A stretch of 64,000 nt of DNA from Akkermansiaceae bacterium (GCA_024233135.1 JACKPZ010000001.1:62001-126000), one strand, 5' to 3'. Counted from the stretch's first letter, positions 41,964 through 51,395 are shown. Made by a program: numbers and translations. The notes: generated from the letters alone by a model not told the origin.

Positions 41964-42674
41964 TCACTCTTCCGGATTTCCGGAACGTTCGTCCGCTTCG
42001 GGCTCCGCTTCGGCTTCCGCTTCCTCCGCTGACGTCCCGGAGTTCTCCTCTGAGGATTCCTCCGTTTCAGCGACGGGTTCTCCCGCATCCTCGGAACCAT
42101 TTTCCTCCGCCGGGGATTCGGCGTTTTCGGCGGGTTCCTCCACTTGTGGTTCGGGCATCCGGCCGTTGTTTTCCAGCAGGACAAAGACCTCCTGCTGGAC
42201 CGCCTCGATCTGGTCGAGGGGGATGTCCGGATCGCGCACCAGGTAGATCTCGCCGGACTTGCGGTGTTCGTAAACGCGCAGGATGCCATTGGGCGTCCGC
42301 TGGCTGTCGGTCTCTCGCAGTGTCTTCTGCCGTTCGAGCATCACGGCGAGGATGTAGCGGGTGTTCTCGGTGTGCTCCTCGTCCTCCTCGACGAGACGCT
42401 GGAGGATTTCCTCGGCGCTGAGTTTTTCCTCCGGATCCTCGTTCTCGGTCTGCCGGGGTGCGGCGAACTTGGTTCGCCAGAAGGAAAATGGCGGTTCCTC
42501 GTCCCCGCCGCGTTGTTCCCATGCCTCGACGCAGTAGTCGCGCCGCAGGTAACCGGACGATTCAAGATCCGGAAACAGCGCGGTGACGATGGTTTCCCCA
42601 TCTTCGAAGCGGCGCTGGGTGGCGGCGCATTCGCGCGAGCGGGAGCGGACATGCCAGGATTCTGGGAGAGCCAT
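41964..42674 (-). CDS. Conserved hypothetical protein with acidic tail
   Basis: A 236-residue soluble protein. The first 150 residues form a compact domain: a start with CAATQRRFEDGETIVTALFP, two CVEAWEQRGG-type segments, an acidic stretch (ENEDPEEKLSAEEILQRLVE), then RYILAVMLERQKTLRETDSQ and LRVYEHRKSGEIYLVRDPDI. The last 70 residues are almost only Glu, Ala and Ser. I remember similar proteins in Verrucomicrobia without an assigned function. The start is the ATG at 42674 (MALPESWHVRSRSREC). It precedes no related gene; the LptF/G gene lies upstream, 32 bases away, same strand. Confidence 0.75.
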   Translation of the reverse strand: MALPESWHVRSRSRECAATQRRFEDGETIVTALFPDLESSGYLRRDYCVEAWEQRGGDEEPPFSFWRTKFAAPRQTENEDPEEKLSAEEILQRLVEEDEEHTENTRYILAVMLERQKTLRETDSQRTPNGILRVYEHRKSGEIYLVRDPDIPLDQIEAVQQEVFVLLENNGRMPEPQVEEPAENAESPAEENGSEDAGEPVAETEESSEENSGTSAEEAEAEAEPEADERSGNPEE

Positions 42675-42706
42675 GATGCGGTGAAACGGATGGGTTGGTG
42701 GAGGGA

Positions 42707-44107
42707 TCAGGGGGCGCCGGGCAACAGACGGCGGACGGTCTGATAGATCGGCCGGCCGGTGACGCGGCGGTGGAAGAGATAAAAACCGAGCAGCGCGAAG
42801 ACACCGTTCGGCAGCCAGGCGGCGAACATCGGGTGGGTGATGCCCGCCTCGCCGAGGGCCAGCGAGATACTGCTGAAGAGCATCATCACGGCGGACAGCA
42901 CAACGGCGATGAAGATGGAGCCGGCCGGCGCGCGGCGCGAGAAGTGGATCGCCAGCGGAGCGGCCAGCAACACGGTGACCACGCAGGTGAACGGCAGCGC
43001 CCAGCGGTAGTGCCAATGGGTGAGATACGGAGCGGGATCGGCGAAATAGCTGCTCCGGCGGTTGGCGAGCAGCCAGGTATTGAGGTCCGGAATGCCGAGG
43101 GCCGCGGCGCTCAGTCCCGGCTTGATGAGCTGCCAAGGAGTCTCCGTCCAGCCGTCCACGGTCAGCGGACCGGGCGCTGATTCGAATACCGGCGCGCGAT
43201 CCGGCGCGTAGCGGCCGATCACCGGATCAACAAAGGTCCAGCGGGACGTTTCACGGTCCCACATCGCCCGGCTCGCGGTGAAACGGCTCACCATGCGGTT
43301 TCGGTCGTCGGTGGTGGTGATCTCGACGAACTGCAGCGGCTCGCCTTTTTCATACGAGCGGGGAAACGCGCCGATCATCCACAAGCGCCGTTCGCCGGCA
43401 TTGCGGTAGAGCACCTCGGTGGCCTCGTTGACGCTCCGGCCGCGCGCCTCGTCGAGGATCGCCTTCTGCTGGCCCTCGGCCACCGGTGCCCAGTGGTAGT
43501 TCAGCGCGAGGCTGGCGAGTGTGCAGAACACCCCCGCCACCAACAGCGGGATGGTGATCCGGATGACCCCACGGCCGGACTGGATCATCGCCACGATCTC
43601 GCGGTGGGTGGAAAGCTTCCCGAGCGCGTAGAGCAGCGCGAGCAGCAGGCCGTATGGCAGCAACAGCAGCACCGTCGCCGGTGCGGTGGTGCCGTAGAAA
43701 TACAGCGCCGTGCGCAGGGCCTTGCCCGAGTCACGGAAGTCGCTGACGTTGTCGCTCAAATCCATGAGCAGCCAGATCAGGAACAAGGCGGCCATGCAGA
43801 TGCCGAAGATCACCAGGAACTGGCGGACGACATAACGGGACAAGGTGCCGCTCGCCAGATACGCGGCCGATGCGAGCGCGGGCAGGAAGGCGAGAAACGC
43901 GAGCACCCACGGACGCGCCCGGTGCGTGAAGGCGTCGGAGTCCGGAAAGCCAACGAGTTGCTGGTCGACCGCCCGGATTTCCCGCGGCACCAGCCACAGG
44001 CACACCAGCGCGCCGAGGGCGGCGAGACCCAAGGTCGTCAGGAGCGCTTTCGAGTGGGTGCGGAGGAATTCCATGGTCGGCGGCGGAGTCGCGGGATTTT
44101 CGGTCAT
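42707..44107 (-). CDS. LptF/LptG-family lipopolysaccharide export permease
   Basis: A 466-residue LptF/G-type protein. It has a hydrophobic N-terminal pair (LLTTLGLAALGALVCLWLVP; LAFLAFLPALASAAYLAS), the characteristic TLSRYVVRQFLVIFGICMAA entry segment, three more helices and a large periplasmic beta-jellyroll domain (residues 220-370), then two or three helices with HFSRRAPAGSIFIAVVLSAV. It should partner LptB to pull LPS from the inner membrane. Two hydrophobic segments come before the usual start of the family, so this protein is longer at the N-terminus. A GT9 heptosyltransferase-like gene lies directly upstream, in agreement with LPS work. Confidence 0.85.
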   Translation of the reverse strand: MTENPATPPPTMEFLRTHSKALLTTLGLAALGALVCLWLVPREIRAVDQQLVGFPDSDAFTHRARPWVLAFLAFLPALASAAYLASGTLSRYVVRQFLVIFGICMAALFLIWLLMDLSDNVSDFRDSGKALRTALYFYGTTAPATVLLLLPYGLLLALLYALGKLSTHREIVAMIQSGRGVIRITIPLLVAGVFCTLASLALNYHWAPVAEGQQKAILDEARGRSVNEATEVLYRNAGERRLWMIGAFPRSYEKGEPLQFVEITTTDDRNRMVSRFTASRAMWDRETSRWTFVDPVIGRYAPDRAPVFESAPGPLTVDGWTETPWQLIKPGLSAAALGIPDLNTWLLANRRSSYFADPAPYLTHWHYRWALPFTCVVTVLLAAPLAIHFSRRAPAGSIFIAVVLSAVMMLFSSISLALGEAGITHPMFAAWLPNGVFALLGFYLFHRRVTGRPIYQTVRRLLPGAP

Positions 44108-44140
44108 CCGCCCGGACTGTCGAGCGTGTTGTCGCGGCGA

Positions 44141-45082
44141 TCACGCCAGGGCGGCGCGCACCGCGGCGAGCACCTCTTCGGCTTCGAGCTCGCGCTGGCA
44201 GCGATGATCGAGCGGACACTTGGCAAGCAGGCAGGGAGCGCACTCGACGTGGCGGCGGACCACCGTGTGCCGTCGGCCGAGCGGACGTTTCCATGAAGGA
44301 TCGTTCGGTCCGAAGAGCGTCACGCATGTCGATCCCGCATAGGCCGCCAGGTGGGGGAGCGAGCCGTCCGCCGCCACCAGAAGCTGGTGCACCGCCAACA
44401 GCGGCAGCGCGCCGGCGATGGGATTCGCGTCGAAATACTCGACGCCCTCGAGCGAATCGGCCAGACGCCGGGCCATACCACGGCCGCCGGAAAGTCCCGC
44501 CACCGTCACCCGCAGGCCATCGGACCGGAGCGCGGCGGCCACGGTTTCCCAGCGCTCCACCGGCCATTCATGACTCGGGCCGAAGTCCGACTCGGGGCAG
44601 ATCATGACCGTCCCGGCCTGCGTCTCGATTCCCAGGTCCGCGGGAGCGAAAAACGACGGCGCCAACGCCTCGATACCGAGCGCCTCGACCGTACCCAAAT
44701 AGAATCGCACCCGGTGCTCCAACGGCCCCGGGCGGATCTCCAGCGGATGGGTGAGGAGCTTCCGCAGGGCCTTCTCGTCCGGCCCCAGACGTCGTGAGAT
44801 CCCCACCTGCGCGAAGGCCGCGGCAGCCGCTCCGCCAGACCACGCGAGGGACGCTTTCCAGCCGTCGTCGAGCATCGTGGCGACCGCCTTCGGCTTGGCT
44901 TTCGGCGGGAAACCCATGATCTCCACGCCGGCCAGGGTTTCCCAGAATTCACACTGATCCTCCGGGCACAGAACGCCGGTCGCCAAGCCCGATTGCCGCA
45001 GGGCCCGCACCGCCGGGACGGCGAAACAAGTCTCGTCCCACCGCTCCGGCGCCGCCACCAGCATGTCCCTGCCCTCGCTCAT
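44141..45082 (-). CDS. GT9-family glycosyltransferase (heptosyltransferase-like)
   Basis: A 313-residue GT-B enzyme of family 9. The N-terminal half holds FAVPAVRALRQSGLATGVLC and the C-terminal half VMICPESDFGPSHEWPVERW, VAGLSGGRG, LLVAADGSLPHLAAYAGSTC and TLFGPNDPSWKRPLG, the GT9 signature region. A Cys-rich tail (VECAPCLLAKCPLDHRCQRE) is also common in the family. It likely adds a sugar to the LPS core. It is immediately upstream of the LptF/G gene (33 bases). The start is ATG 45082. The exact sugar is unknown. Confidence 0.85.
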   Translation of the reverse strand: MSEGRDMLVAAPERWDETCFAVPAVRALRQSGLATGVLCPEDQCEFWETLAGVEIMGFPPKAKPKAVATMLDDGWKASLAWSGGAAAAAFAQVGISRRLGPDEKALRKLLTHPLEIRPGPLEHRVRFYLGTVEALGIEALAPSFFAPADLGIETQAGTVMICPESDFGPSHEWPVERWETVAAALRSDGLRVTVAGLSGGRGMARRLADSLEGVEYFDANPIAGALPLLAVHQLLVAADGSLPHLAAYAGSTCVTLFGPNDPSWKRPLGRRHTVVRRHVECAPCLLAKCPLDHRCQRELEAEEVLAAVRAALA

Positions 45083-45225
45083 CGTGCCGCGCAGCCTAAT
45101 GCGCCTCCCCGGCCGGCGGAAACCGCAAAGTGACGCACCCCGGCGTTCCGGGGGCTCTTGATTTTTCGTGCCCACCCGGCAGATTCCTGCTTTCTCTCCC
45201 CGCGCCGCCCGCGGCCCTGCTCATC

Positions 45226-47025
45226 ATGTCCACGTCCCTGACACGAAATTTCTCGATCATCGCCCACATCGACCACGGGAAAACCACGCTTTCCGACCGG
45301 CTTCTCGAAGCCACCCAGACGATTTCCGAGCGCGAGAAGCAGGACCAACTGCTCGACGCCATGGACCTCGAGCGGGAAAAGGGCATCACCATCAAATCCC
45401 ACCCGGTGGCGATGGAATACAAGGCCAAGGACGGCAAAACGTATAAACTCAACCTGCTCGACACCCCCGGCCACGTCGATTTCTCCTACGAAGTCGCCCG
45501 CTCGCTGGCCGCCTGCGAGGGAGCCATCCTGATGGTCGACGCCGCCCAGGGCGTGGAGGCCCAGACGATGGCCAACCTCCACCTCGCCATGGAGCAGAAC
45601 CTCGTCATCATCCCGGTGCTCAACAAGATCGACCTGCCCGCCGCCGACGTCGAGAAATGCAAGCACCAGCTCGAGGACATCCTCGCGATCCCCGCCGAGG
45701 ACGCGATCCCCGCGTCGGCGAAGAACGGCATCGGCATCGAGGACATCCTCGAAGCCGTCATCGAGCGCGTCCCGCCGCCGACGGAAAATCCGGACAAGCT
45801 GCTGCGTGCTTCCGTGTTCGACTCGATCTACGATTCCTACCGCGGCGTCATCTCCTACGTGCGCGTGTTCTCCGGCTCGATCCGCAAGCGCCAGAGGGTG
45901 AAACTCTTCGCCACCGACAAGGTCTACGAAGTCAAGGAAGTCGGCGTCTTCACCCCCAAGATGACCGCCCGCGACGAGCTGATCGCCGGCGACGTCGGCT
46001 ACGTCATCGCCAACATGAAATCGGCCGACGAGGCGAAGATCGGCGACACGCTCACCGACTCCACCCATCCCTGCCCCGAGCCGTTGCCGGGCTACAAGGA
46101 GATCCAGCCGATGGTGTTTTCCGGCATCTATCCGGTCGACAACTCGGACTACGAGGGCCTCAAGGCAGCGATGGCCAAGCTGCAGATCAACGACGCCGCC
46201 TTCACCTACTCGTCGGAAAGTTCCACGGCGCTCGGTTTCGGCTTCCGCTGCGGGTTCCTCGGCCTGCTCCACATGGAGATCATCCAGGAACGCCTGCGCC
46301 GCGAGTTCAACATGGACGTCATCTCGACGTATCCCTCGGTCATCTATCAGGTTACCAAAACCACCGGCGAGGAACTCATCGTGGACAACCCGTCGTTCCT
46401 GCCCGAGCCGCAGGAGATCGAGGAGATCCGCGAGCCGATGGTGCAGGTCTACATCATGATCCCCGGCGAATACATCGGCGACATCATGGCGCTGGTGATG
46501 GAGAAACGGGGCGACGTCACCCACACCGAGACCATCGACGACACCCGCGTGATGCTCACCTGCGAGCTGCCGCTCGCCGAGATCCTCGTCGATTTCAACG
46601 ACCGCATGAAGTCGATGACCCGCGGCTACGGCTCCATGGACTACGAACACCACGGCTACCGTCCGGCGAAGATGGTCAAGATGGACATGCTCATCGCCGG
46701 CGAGCCGGTCGAGGCGTTCTCCACCATCGTCCACCGCGAGAAGGCGGAGGGCTACGGCCGCGCGCTCGCCGTGAAACTCAAGGACGTCATTCCCCAGCAG
46801 CTCTTCGTGGTGGCCATCCAGGCCTGCATCGGCGGCAAGATCATCGCCTCCGAGAGGATCTCCGCGATGCGCAAGAACGTCACCGCCAAGTGCTACGGCG
46901 GCGACATCACCCGGAAGCGCAAGCTGCTCGAAAAGCAGAAGAAGGGGAAGGAGAAGATGAAGCAGTTCGGCAAGGTGAGCATCCCGCAGGAGGCCTTCAT
47001 CAAGGTGCTCAAGTCGGGGGATTGA
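45226..47025 (+). CDS. lepA: Elongation factor 4 (LepA)
   Basis: A 599-residue translational GTPase. G1 AHIDHGKTTLSDRLL, G2 region GITIKSHPV, G3 DTPGHVDFSYE, G4 LNKIDLP, with the LepA-specific C-terminal domain (KVSIPQEAFIKVLKSGD at the end, RKRKLLEKQKKGKEKMKQFG before it). LepA promotes ribosome biogenesis or back-translocation. Length and motifs match exactly. The ATG at 45226 is preceded by other in-frame codons without similarity. Confidence 0.96.
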   Translation: MSTSLTRNFSIIAHIDHGKTTLSDRLLEATQTISEREKQDQLLDAMDLEREKGITIKSHPVAMEYKAKDGKTYKLNLLDTPGHVDFSYEVARSLAACEGAILMVDAAQGVEAQTMANLHLAMEQNLVIIPVLNKIDLPAADVEKCKHQLEDILAIPAEDAIPASAKNGIGIEDILEAVIERVPPPTENPDKLLRASVFDSIYDSYRGVISYVRVFSGSIRKRQRVKLFATDKVYEVKEVGVFTPKMTARDELIAGDVGYVIANMKSADEAKIGDTLTDSTHPCPEPLPGYKEIQPMVFSGIYPVDNSDYEGLKAAMAKLQINDAAFTYSSESSTALGFGFRCGFLGLLHMEIIQERLRREFNMDVISTYPSVIYQVTKTTGEELIVDNPSFLPEPQEIEEIREPMVQVYIMIPGEYIGDIMALVMEKRGDVTHTETIDDTRVMLTCELPLAEILVDFNDRMKSMTRGYGSMDYEHHGYRPAKMVKMDMLIAGEPVEAFSTIVHREKAEGYGRALAVKLKDVIPQQLFVVAIQACIGGKIIASERISAMRKNVTAKCYGGDITRKRKLLEKQKKGKEKMKQFGKVSIPQEAFIKVLKSGD

Positions 47026-47104
47026 GCGGAACCGCCGATGGGCAATGCCGGCGCACGCACCGGCGCGGGAGTGATCGGAATTTTCAAGGATGCCATGAGC
47101 GGGC

Positions 47105-47692
47105 TCACGGCGCACCGGGGATATCGAGATCCGGAGGAATCGGCGGCAGCTCCTGCTTCTCCGCCTCCAGCACGATCGATCCCTTCGCCGTGAGTCCCAG
47201 CGCGCGGATCTCGACGGGCGCCACCATCGTCAGCTTGCCGTCCTTGATCTTCGTGGGAAATGTCGTGCGCATCGTCAGGGTCACGGACACAAACTTGTAT
47301 TTCCCCTTCTGCCGCACGATGAGCGGCGTCTTCGACCTGCCGGCGAAATTCTTCCGGCGTTTCTTGAGGACGATGTTGGAGGGGCCGGACGCGGTGGCCT
47401 TGCCGCCGATGTCCCTGAAGTTGAACTCCTCCACCAGATCCTCCCACTTCACCTTCTTCACGGGAATGCGGTTCCGATAGATCGCCAGCATGCCCTTGTC
47501 CAGCAAGGCGCGGCGCAGCTCCTTGATGGGAAGCTCATAGGTGCGACCGAGGAATTTCACCGAACCTTCGAGCGAGGTGGGCTTGTAGAAACCATCCGCG
47601 CCACCGGCTCGCGCGGACGCCGCACCGGCGACGAAAAACAGCGCGGCCGCCAGCAAAAGCAGGCGCTTGGCGGAGAGAGAGAGAACGTTCAT
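47105..47692 (-). CDS. Exported hypothetical protein
   Basis: A 195-residue exported protein: signal peptide (LSLSAKRLLLLAAALFFVAG, cleaved near ASARAGG), then a basic, beta-rich mature part (VKFLGRTYELPIKELRRALL, NFRDIGGKATASGPSNIVLK, SVTLTMRTTFPTKIKDGKL). No named family was recognised. It lies convergent to lepA (79 bases between stops) and divergent from the hexosaminidase gene (82 bases), so it is a single-gene unit. Confidence 0.7.
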   Translation of the reverse strand: MNVLSLSAKRLLLLAAALFFVAGAASARAGGADGFYKPTSLEGSVKFLGRTYELPIKELRRALLDKGMLAIYRNRIPVKKVKWEDLVEEFNFRDIGGKATASGPSNIVLKKRRKNFAGRSKTPLIVRQKGKYKFVSVTLTMRTTFPTKIKDGKLTMVAPVEIRALGLTAKGSIVLEAEKQELPPIPPDLDIPGAP

Positions 47693-47774
47693 CCGGTGGC
47701 AGCTATCGCAGAGAAACGGAGGTCCGGCAAGCCGCGTGACGATAGGACCGCGCCCGCGCCGACGTTTCCGCCGC

Positions 47775-49376
47775 ATGTTCCGTTTGTTTTGTGTCTTGTT
47801 CGTCTCGTCGTTTCCGCTCGTCGCGCAGGTGATTCCGCGGCCGATGGCGGAGAAATCCGCAGCCGGAAACCTGCGCCTCGGCCCCGAAGTGAAGGTGGCG
47901 TTTCCCGAGGGCGGCGAAGCCCTTCTCGCCCCGATGCTGCGCCACGCCGGTCTCAAGGCGAGCGCCGCCGGAGCCGCCGATGCCGTGGTGAAATTCCAAA
48001 CGCCCGCCGCCGGTGACAAGATCGCCAGCGGCGAAGGATACCGGCTCAAGATCACTCCGGACGGTGTCACCATCGTCGCCACCACACCCGCGGGGCGGCT
48101 CTACGGCTGGCAGTCGTTCGTCCAGATCGCGGAAGCCGCGGAAAAATCCGACGGCACCACCTCGCTCGCCTGCCGCGAGATCGCCGACAAACCACGCTTC
48201 GCATGGCGCGGCTACATGCTCGACGAATCGCGCCACTTCACCGGCGAGGCGGGGGTGAAGCGACTGCTCGACGCGATGTCGCGCTACAAGCTCAACCGCT
48301 TCCACTGGCATCTCACCGACTCGCCCGGCTGGCGCATCGAGATCAAGCGCTACCCCGAACTCACCCGCACCGGCGGCCGGGGCAACGAGAGCGACCTGCG
48401 GCCCGACGCGCCGGCCCAGTTCTACACCCAGGACCAGGTGCGCGACATCGTCGCCTACGCGAAGGAGCGCGGCATCATCGTCATCCCCGAGATCGACATG
48501 CCCGGCCACGCCGATGCCGCGGTGAAAGCCTATCCCGAACACGACGGCGGAGGATTCCTGCAAAAAGGCAGAACCGACAAGTGGCCTCGTTTCACCTTCA
48601 ACCCCGCGAAGAAGGAAACCCTCGAGTTTCTCGATCACATTCTCGACGAGGTCGCCTCGTTGTTTCCCGACGCCGGAGTCATCCACTTCGGCGGCGACGA
48701 GGTCCATTTCGGCTGGCACAAGTGGCCCGAGCTGCCCGAGGTCCAGGACCTGATGAAACGTGAGAACCTCAAGCAACTCGCCGACGTCGAGACGTGGTTC
48801 AACCGCCGCATGGCCGGGAAAATCAACCAGCTCGGATTCAAGACCGGTGGCTGGGACGAGATCGCCGCCCGCGAGCTGCCGGCCGACCAGACCCTCGTCT
48901 GGTGGTGGCGCCACGACAAACCGCAGGTCCTGCGCCAGGCGCTCGACGCCGGCTACCCGGTGGTGCTCTGCCCGCGCCGGCCGTGTTACTTCGACTTCGT
49001 GCAACACGAGAGCCACCAGACCGGACGCCGCTGGGGCGGTTTCAATCCGCTCCAGGATGTCTATCAATTTCCAAAAGGCCTCGACCTCTCCGATGCCGAT
49101 GCAAATCAGGTGCTCGGCATCCAGGCCTGCCTGTGGACCGAGGCCGCCGTCACCCAGGCCCGCCGCGATTTCCTGACCTGGCCGCGCCTCATCGCTCTGG
49201 CCGAGGCGGCGTGGACGCCGGAAAAACGCAAGGATTTCGCCTCGTTCGAAACCCGACTGAAATCGCAGCTCGCATGGCTCGAAGGCCACGGCATCGGCTT
49301 CTACGACCCCTTCGCCGGAAGCCCCGAGGTCTCCGACAAGGGCGCGAAACCCGAATACCCGGACAAACCGGAATAG
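47775..49376 (+). CDS. Exported beta-N-acetylhexosaminidase (GH20)
   Basis: A 533-residue family 20 glycoside hydrolase. Signal peptide (about 1-18, LFVSSFPLVAQ), a small GH20b domain (about 20-120), then the catalytic barrel with FAWRGYMLDESRHF, NRFHWHLTDSPGWRIEI, IIVIPEIDMPGHADAAV and the Asp-Glu pair in HFGGDEVHFGWHKWP. Substrate-assisted removal of GlcNAc or GalNAc from glycans (chitin, peptidoglycan or mucins) is expected; verrucomicrobial genomes often carry many. No transporter or regulator is linked to it here. Confidence 0.92.
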   Translation: MFRLFCVLFVSSFPLVAQVIPRPMAEKSAAGNLRLGPEVKVAFPEGGEALLAPMLRHAGLKASAAGAADAVVKFQTPAAGDKIASGEGYRLKITPDGVTIVATTPAGRLYGWQSFVQIAEAAEKSDGTTSLACREIADKPRFAWRGYMLDESRHFTGEAGVKRLLDAMSRYKLNRFHWHLTDSPGWRIEIKRYPELTRTGGRGNESDLRPDAPAQFYTQDQVRDIVAYAKERGIIVIPEIDMPGHADAAVKAYPEHDGGGFLQKGRTDKWPRFTFNPAKKETLEFLDHILDEVASLFPDAGVIHFGGDEVHFGWHKWPELPEVQDLMKRENLKQLADVETWFNRRMAGKINQLGFKTGGWDEIAARELPADQTLVWWWRHDKPQVLRQALDAGYPVVLCPRRPCYFDFVQHESHQTGRRWGGFNPLQDVYQFPKGLDLSDADANQVLGIQACLWTEAAVTQARRDFLTWPRLIALAEAAWTPEKRKDFASFETRLKSQLAWLEGHGIGFYDPFAGSPEVSDKGAKPEYPDKPE

Positions 49377-49380
49377 GCTC

Positions 49381-49629
49381 TCAATGCGCCCGCGCCGGAC
49401 GGCCGCCCGGGAACACCATGTCGCCCGTCACCCGGATCTTGTCCCGGGCTTCCAGATAGACCATCAGTTCGTCCAGATCGAGGCCCGCGCCCATCGATGT
49501 CCGGAACCTCGCCGCGGCACCGAACCGCTCGCTCACCAGCCGGCTCAGGCTGTTCGCCCAGATGCCTCCGGGATGGGAATGGACGATGCCGATCACTTCG
49601 CGTCCGTGGATATCTAGGGATGTGCTCAT
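49381..49629 (-). CDS. YecH-like (DUF2492) small protein
   Basis: An 82-residue protein that resembles YecH: DIHGREVIGIVHSHPGGIWA, then ERFGAAARFRTSMGAGLDLD and LMVYLEARDKI. In the E. coli protein as I remember it, the equivalent motifs are HGHEV and RFHTCSA, so the likely metal ligands (second His, and His/Cys of RFHTC) are Arg, Arg and Ser here. It may therefore not bind metal. The start ATG 49629 begins MSTSLDIHG; the upstream frame stays open without similarity. It converges with the hexosaminidase gene. Confidence 0.65.
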   Translation of the reverse strand: MSTSLDIHGREVIGIVHSHPGGIWANSLSRLVSERFGAAARFRTSMGAGLDLDELMVYLEARDKIRVTGDMVFPGGRPARAH

Positions 49630-49902
49630 AAGTCGTGAGTTCCCGCCAGTCGCTGCGGGGACAGGGAAATGCATGTTTCTGTCCCACATGGCGATTCTTC
49701 CGTCCGATCCGCGCAGCTTCTCAGAGCCGATGCGCAGATCCTGCTTTCGTCACGACGTGGCCGGAAGGAAGGAGGAACCACGAAAGACGCGGGAAATCTC
49801 CGACTCGCCCGCTCCGGGCGGAATTCGCCAGCAGCGCGGAAGCCCCCCATGGCTGCTAACAATTCCCTTTCCATTCCCTGCCGGTCCGGATAACCAAACC
49901 CC

Positions 49903-50199
49903 ATGCTTGTCGCCCTCATTGCCGCCGCGGCGATGTCCCTGACCATGTGGGCGATCGCCCGTCACGAGGCGGATGCCTCGATGGTCCGCACCTTCCTCAT
50001 CGCGTTCGGCGTCGCCGTCGTCACCGCCATCAGCAGCATCTTCCTCGGAATCTTCGCCCTTGCGATCGGCTTCCTGCTCGCGGCTTGGGCGGTCCGTCAG
50101 TTCTGCTACCTCCGGTGGCCGCACGCTTTTGTCGTCGCCGCCGTGTTCGTCGCCGTCCAGTTCGGAGGATCGTTCGTGATGCACCTGTTGAAGTCCTGA
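49903..50199 (+). CDS. Small integral membrane protein
   Basis: A 98-residue protein with three or four hydrophobic segments (MLVALIAAAAMSLTMWAIAR, RTFLIAFGVAVVTAISSIFL, GIFALAIGFLLAAWAV, HAFVVAAVFVAVQFGGSFVM). The start follows CCGGATAACCAAACCCC with no clear ribosome site. No family was recognised. It converges with maf 5 bases away. The gap 49630-49902 before it holds only a CCACGAAA repeat word. Confidence 0.65.
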   Translation: MLVALIAAAAMSLTMWAIARHEADASMVRTFLIAFGVAVVTAISSIFLGIFALAIGFLLAAWAVRQFCYLRWPHAFVVAAVFVAVQFGGSFVMHLLKS

Positions 50200-50204
50200 A
50201 GCGG

Positions 50205-50759
50205 CTACAGTTCCGCCAGCGCCTCCACCACCTTCTCCACCGGGAAACCCATCACGTTTTCAAAACTCCCGCGGATCCCGGAAATGATCAACTCGCCGTG
50301 TTCCTGGATGCCGTAGGCGCCCGCCTTGTCGAGCACGTTCACCAGCGAGAGATAGCGGTCGATCGTTTCCCCGTCCAATTCCCGGAAATCCACCTCCGTC
50401 GTATCGTGGAACACCTTTCGATCTCCACCCGGCAGTACCAGGCACACGCCCGTGCAGACGAAATGCGGCCGGCCTGATAGACGCCGCAGCATCGCCCGCG
50501 CCTCTTCCAGGTCCTTCGGCTTGCCCAGCGGCCCGCCGTCGATGAACACCAGCGTGTCCGAGCCGATCACCACCGCGTCCGGAAACTCCGGCGCCACCGC
50601 CACCGCCTTGCGCACCGCGTTCTCCTCGCACAACTCCTCCGGCGGCATCGACGCGTCATGCAGTTCCTCCGCCGGGGAAACCGCCGTCTCGAACACCACC
50701 CCCGCCCGCTCCAGCAATTCACGGCGGCGGGGCGAGGACGAGGCGAGCACGATGCGCAT
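50205..50759 (-). CDS. maf: Maf-family nucleotide pyrophosphatase
   Basis: A 184-residue Maf protein. Motifs: LASSSPRRRELLERAG at the N-terminus, GSDTLVFIDG with GKPKDLEEARAMLRRLSGR, then DKAGAYGIQEHGELIISGIR and GSFENVMGFPVEKV at the end. These enzymes hydrolyse non-canonical nucleoside triphosphates such as dTTP/UTP or m7GTP. The ATG at 50759 begins MRIVLASSS. The ParE/antitoxin pair lies upstream, 48 bases away on the same strand. Confidence 0.92.
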   Translation of the reverse strand: MRIVLASSSPRRRELLERAGVVFETAVSPAEELHDASMPPEELCEENAVRKAVAVAPEFPDAVVIGSDTLVFIDGGPLGKPKDLEEARAMLRRLSGRPHFVCTGVCLVLPGGDRKVFHDTTEVDFRELDGETIDRYLSLVNVLDKAGAYGIQEHGELIISGIRGSFENVMGFPVEKVVEALAEL

Positions 50760-50807
50760 CCCCTTGCCTCTCATGGCACCCGCGCGGCTGGCAAGCGCGA
50801 GACACGC

Positions 50808-51107
50808 TCACTGGTCGAGATGTGCTTTGATCCACTCTGGATCCCGTCTGCAATCCACCACGGCGATCACTAACGCCCGTTCCGCATCACATTCATAGAA
50901 TATGGCGAAGGGAAAACGATGGCTCACGAGTCGGTGCAAACCACGATACGGCATGCGGTGAATCCCCGCCGTAATCTTCAGCCCATCGATGTCCGCCCGC
51001 AACTGGGAGAGGAAATAGTCGCCCAAGCCAGGCTCCTGAACCTCATAGAACCAAAACCCCTCATTGAGATCATCCAACGCATCGCCAGAAATGTGGACCT
51101 GGATCAC
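50808..51107 (-). CDS. RelE/ParE-family toxin
   Basis: A 99-residue RelE/ParE-type toxin. ALDDLNEGFWFYEVQEPGLG, LSQLRADIDGLKITAGIHRM and RGLHRLVSHRFPFAIFYECD lead to the C-terminal strand ALVIAVVDCRRDPEWI, all typical. The start is taken as GTG 51107, whose last bases overlap the antitoxin's TGA (GTGA); an upstream ATG at 51140 would add 11 residues and overlap the antitoxin by 37 bases. ParE-type toxins attack gyrase and RelE-types cleave mRNA at the ribosome; which applies cannot be read here. Confidence 0.87.
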   Translation of the reverse strand: MIQVHISGDALDDLNEGFWFYEVQEPGLGDYFLSQLRADIDGLKITAGIHRMPYRGLHRLVSHRFPFAIFYECDAERALVIAVVDCRRDPEWIKAHLDQ

Positions 51108-51313
51108 TGCCGTCCCAGCGAGTGCTTCACCGCATCCCAATCGTGGATCTTCGCCTCGCCGTTCCGCACGCGTTCGATCCGGGAGTCCAGCAGGGTCCGG
51201 TCGGCCGGGGAAAGCTCCATCTGATCCACCCGCGCACCCAAATCCTCCCAGATCGCCTCGAGGATCTGAAGTTTCTCGCGCAGCGGCAGGTTGCGGACTT
51301 CGGCAAGGCTCAT
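51104..51313 (-). CDS. Addiction-module antitoxin
   Basis: A 69-residue antitoxin of the 'addiction module component' type: MSLAEVRNLPLREKLQILEA, IWEDLGARVDQMELSPADRT, LLDSRIERVRNGEAKIHDWD and a final HSLGRQ. It is positioned just before a RelE/ParE-type toxin with a 4-base overlap. No DNA-binding domain is evident, as is usual for this small type. This is the fourth toxin-antitoxin module in the window. Confidence 0.87.
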   Translation of the reverse strand: MSLAEVRNLPLREKLQILEAIWEDLGARVDQMELSPADRTLLDSRIERVRNGEAKIHDWDAVKHSLGRQ

Positions 51314-51395
51314 AGACCGGAACCTAAACCTGACGATACGCTCCGGCGAGCATTGAATTCACCCGCTCCGCTGGCAAGCGCGGGGAACACCGCAG

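Noticed and set aside
47026..47104. Short GC hairpin after lepA
   Set aside because: Five base pairs only (GCCGG/CCGGC), no T-run.
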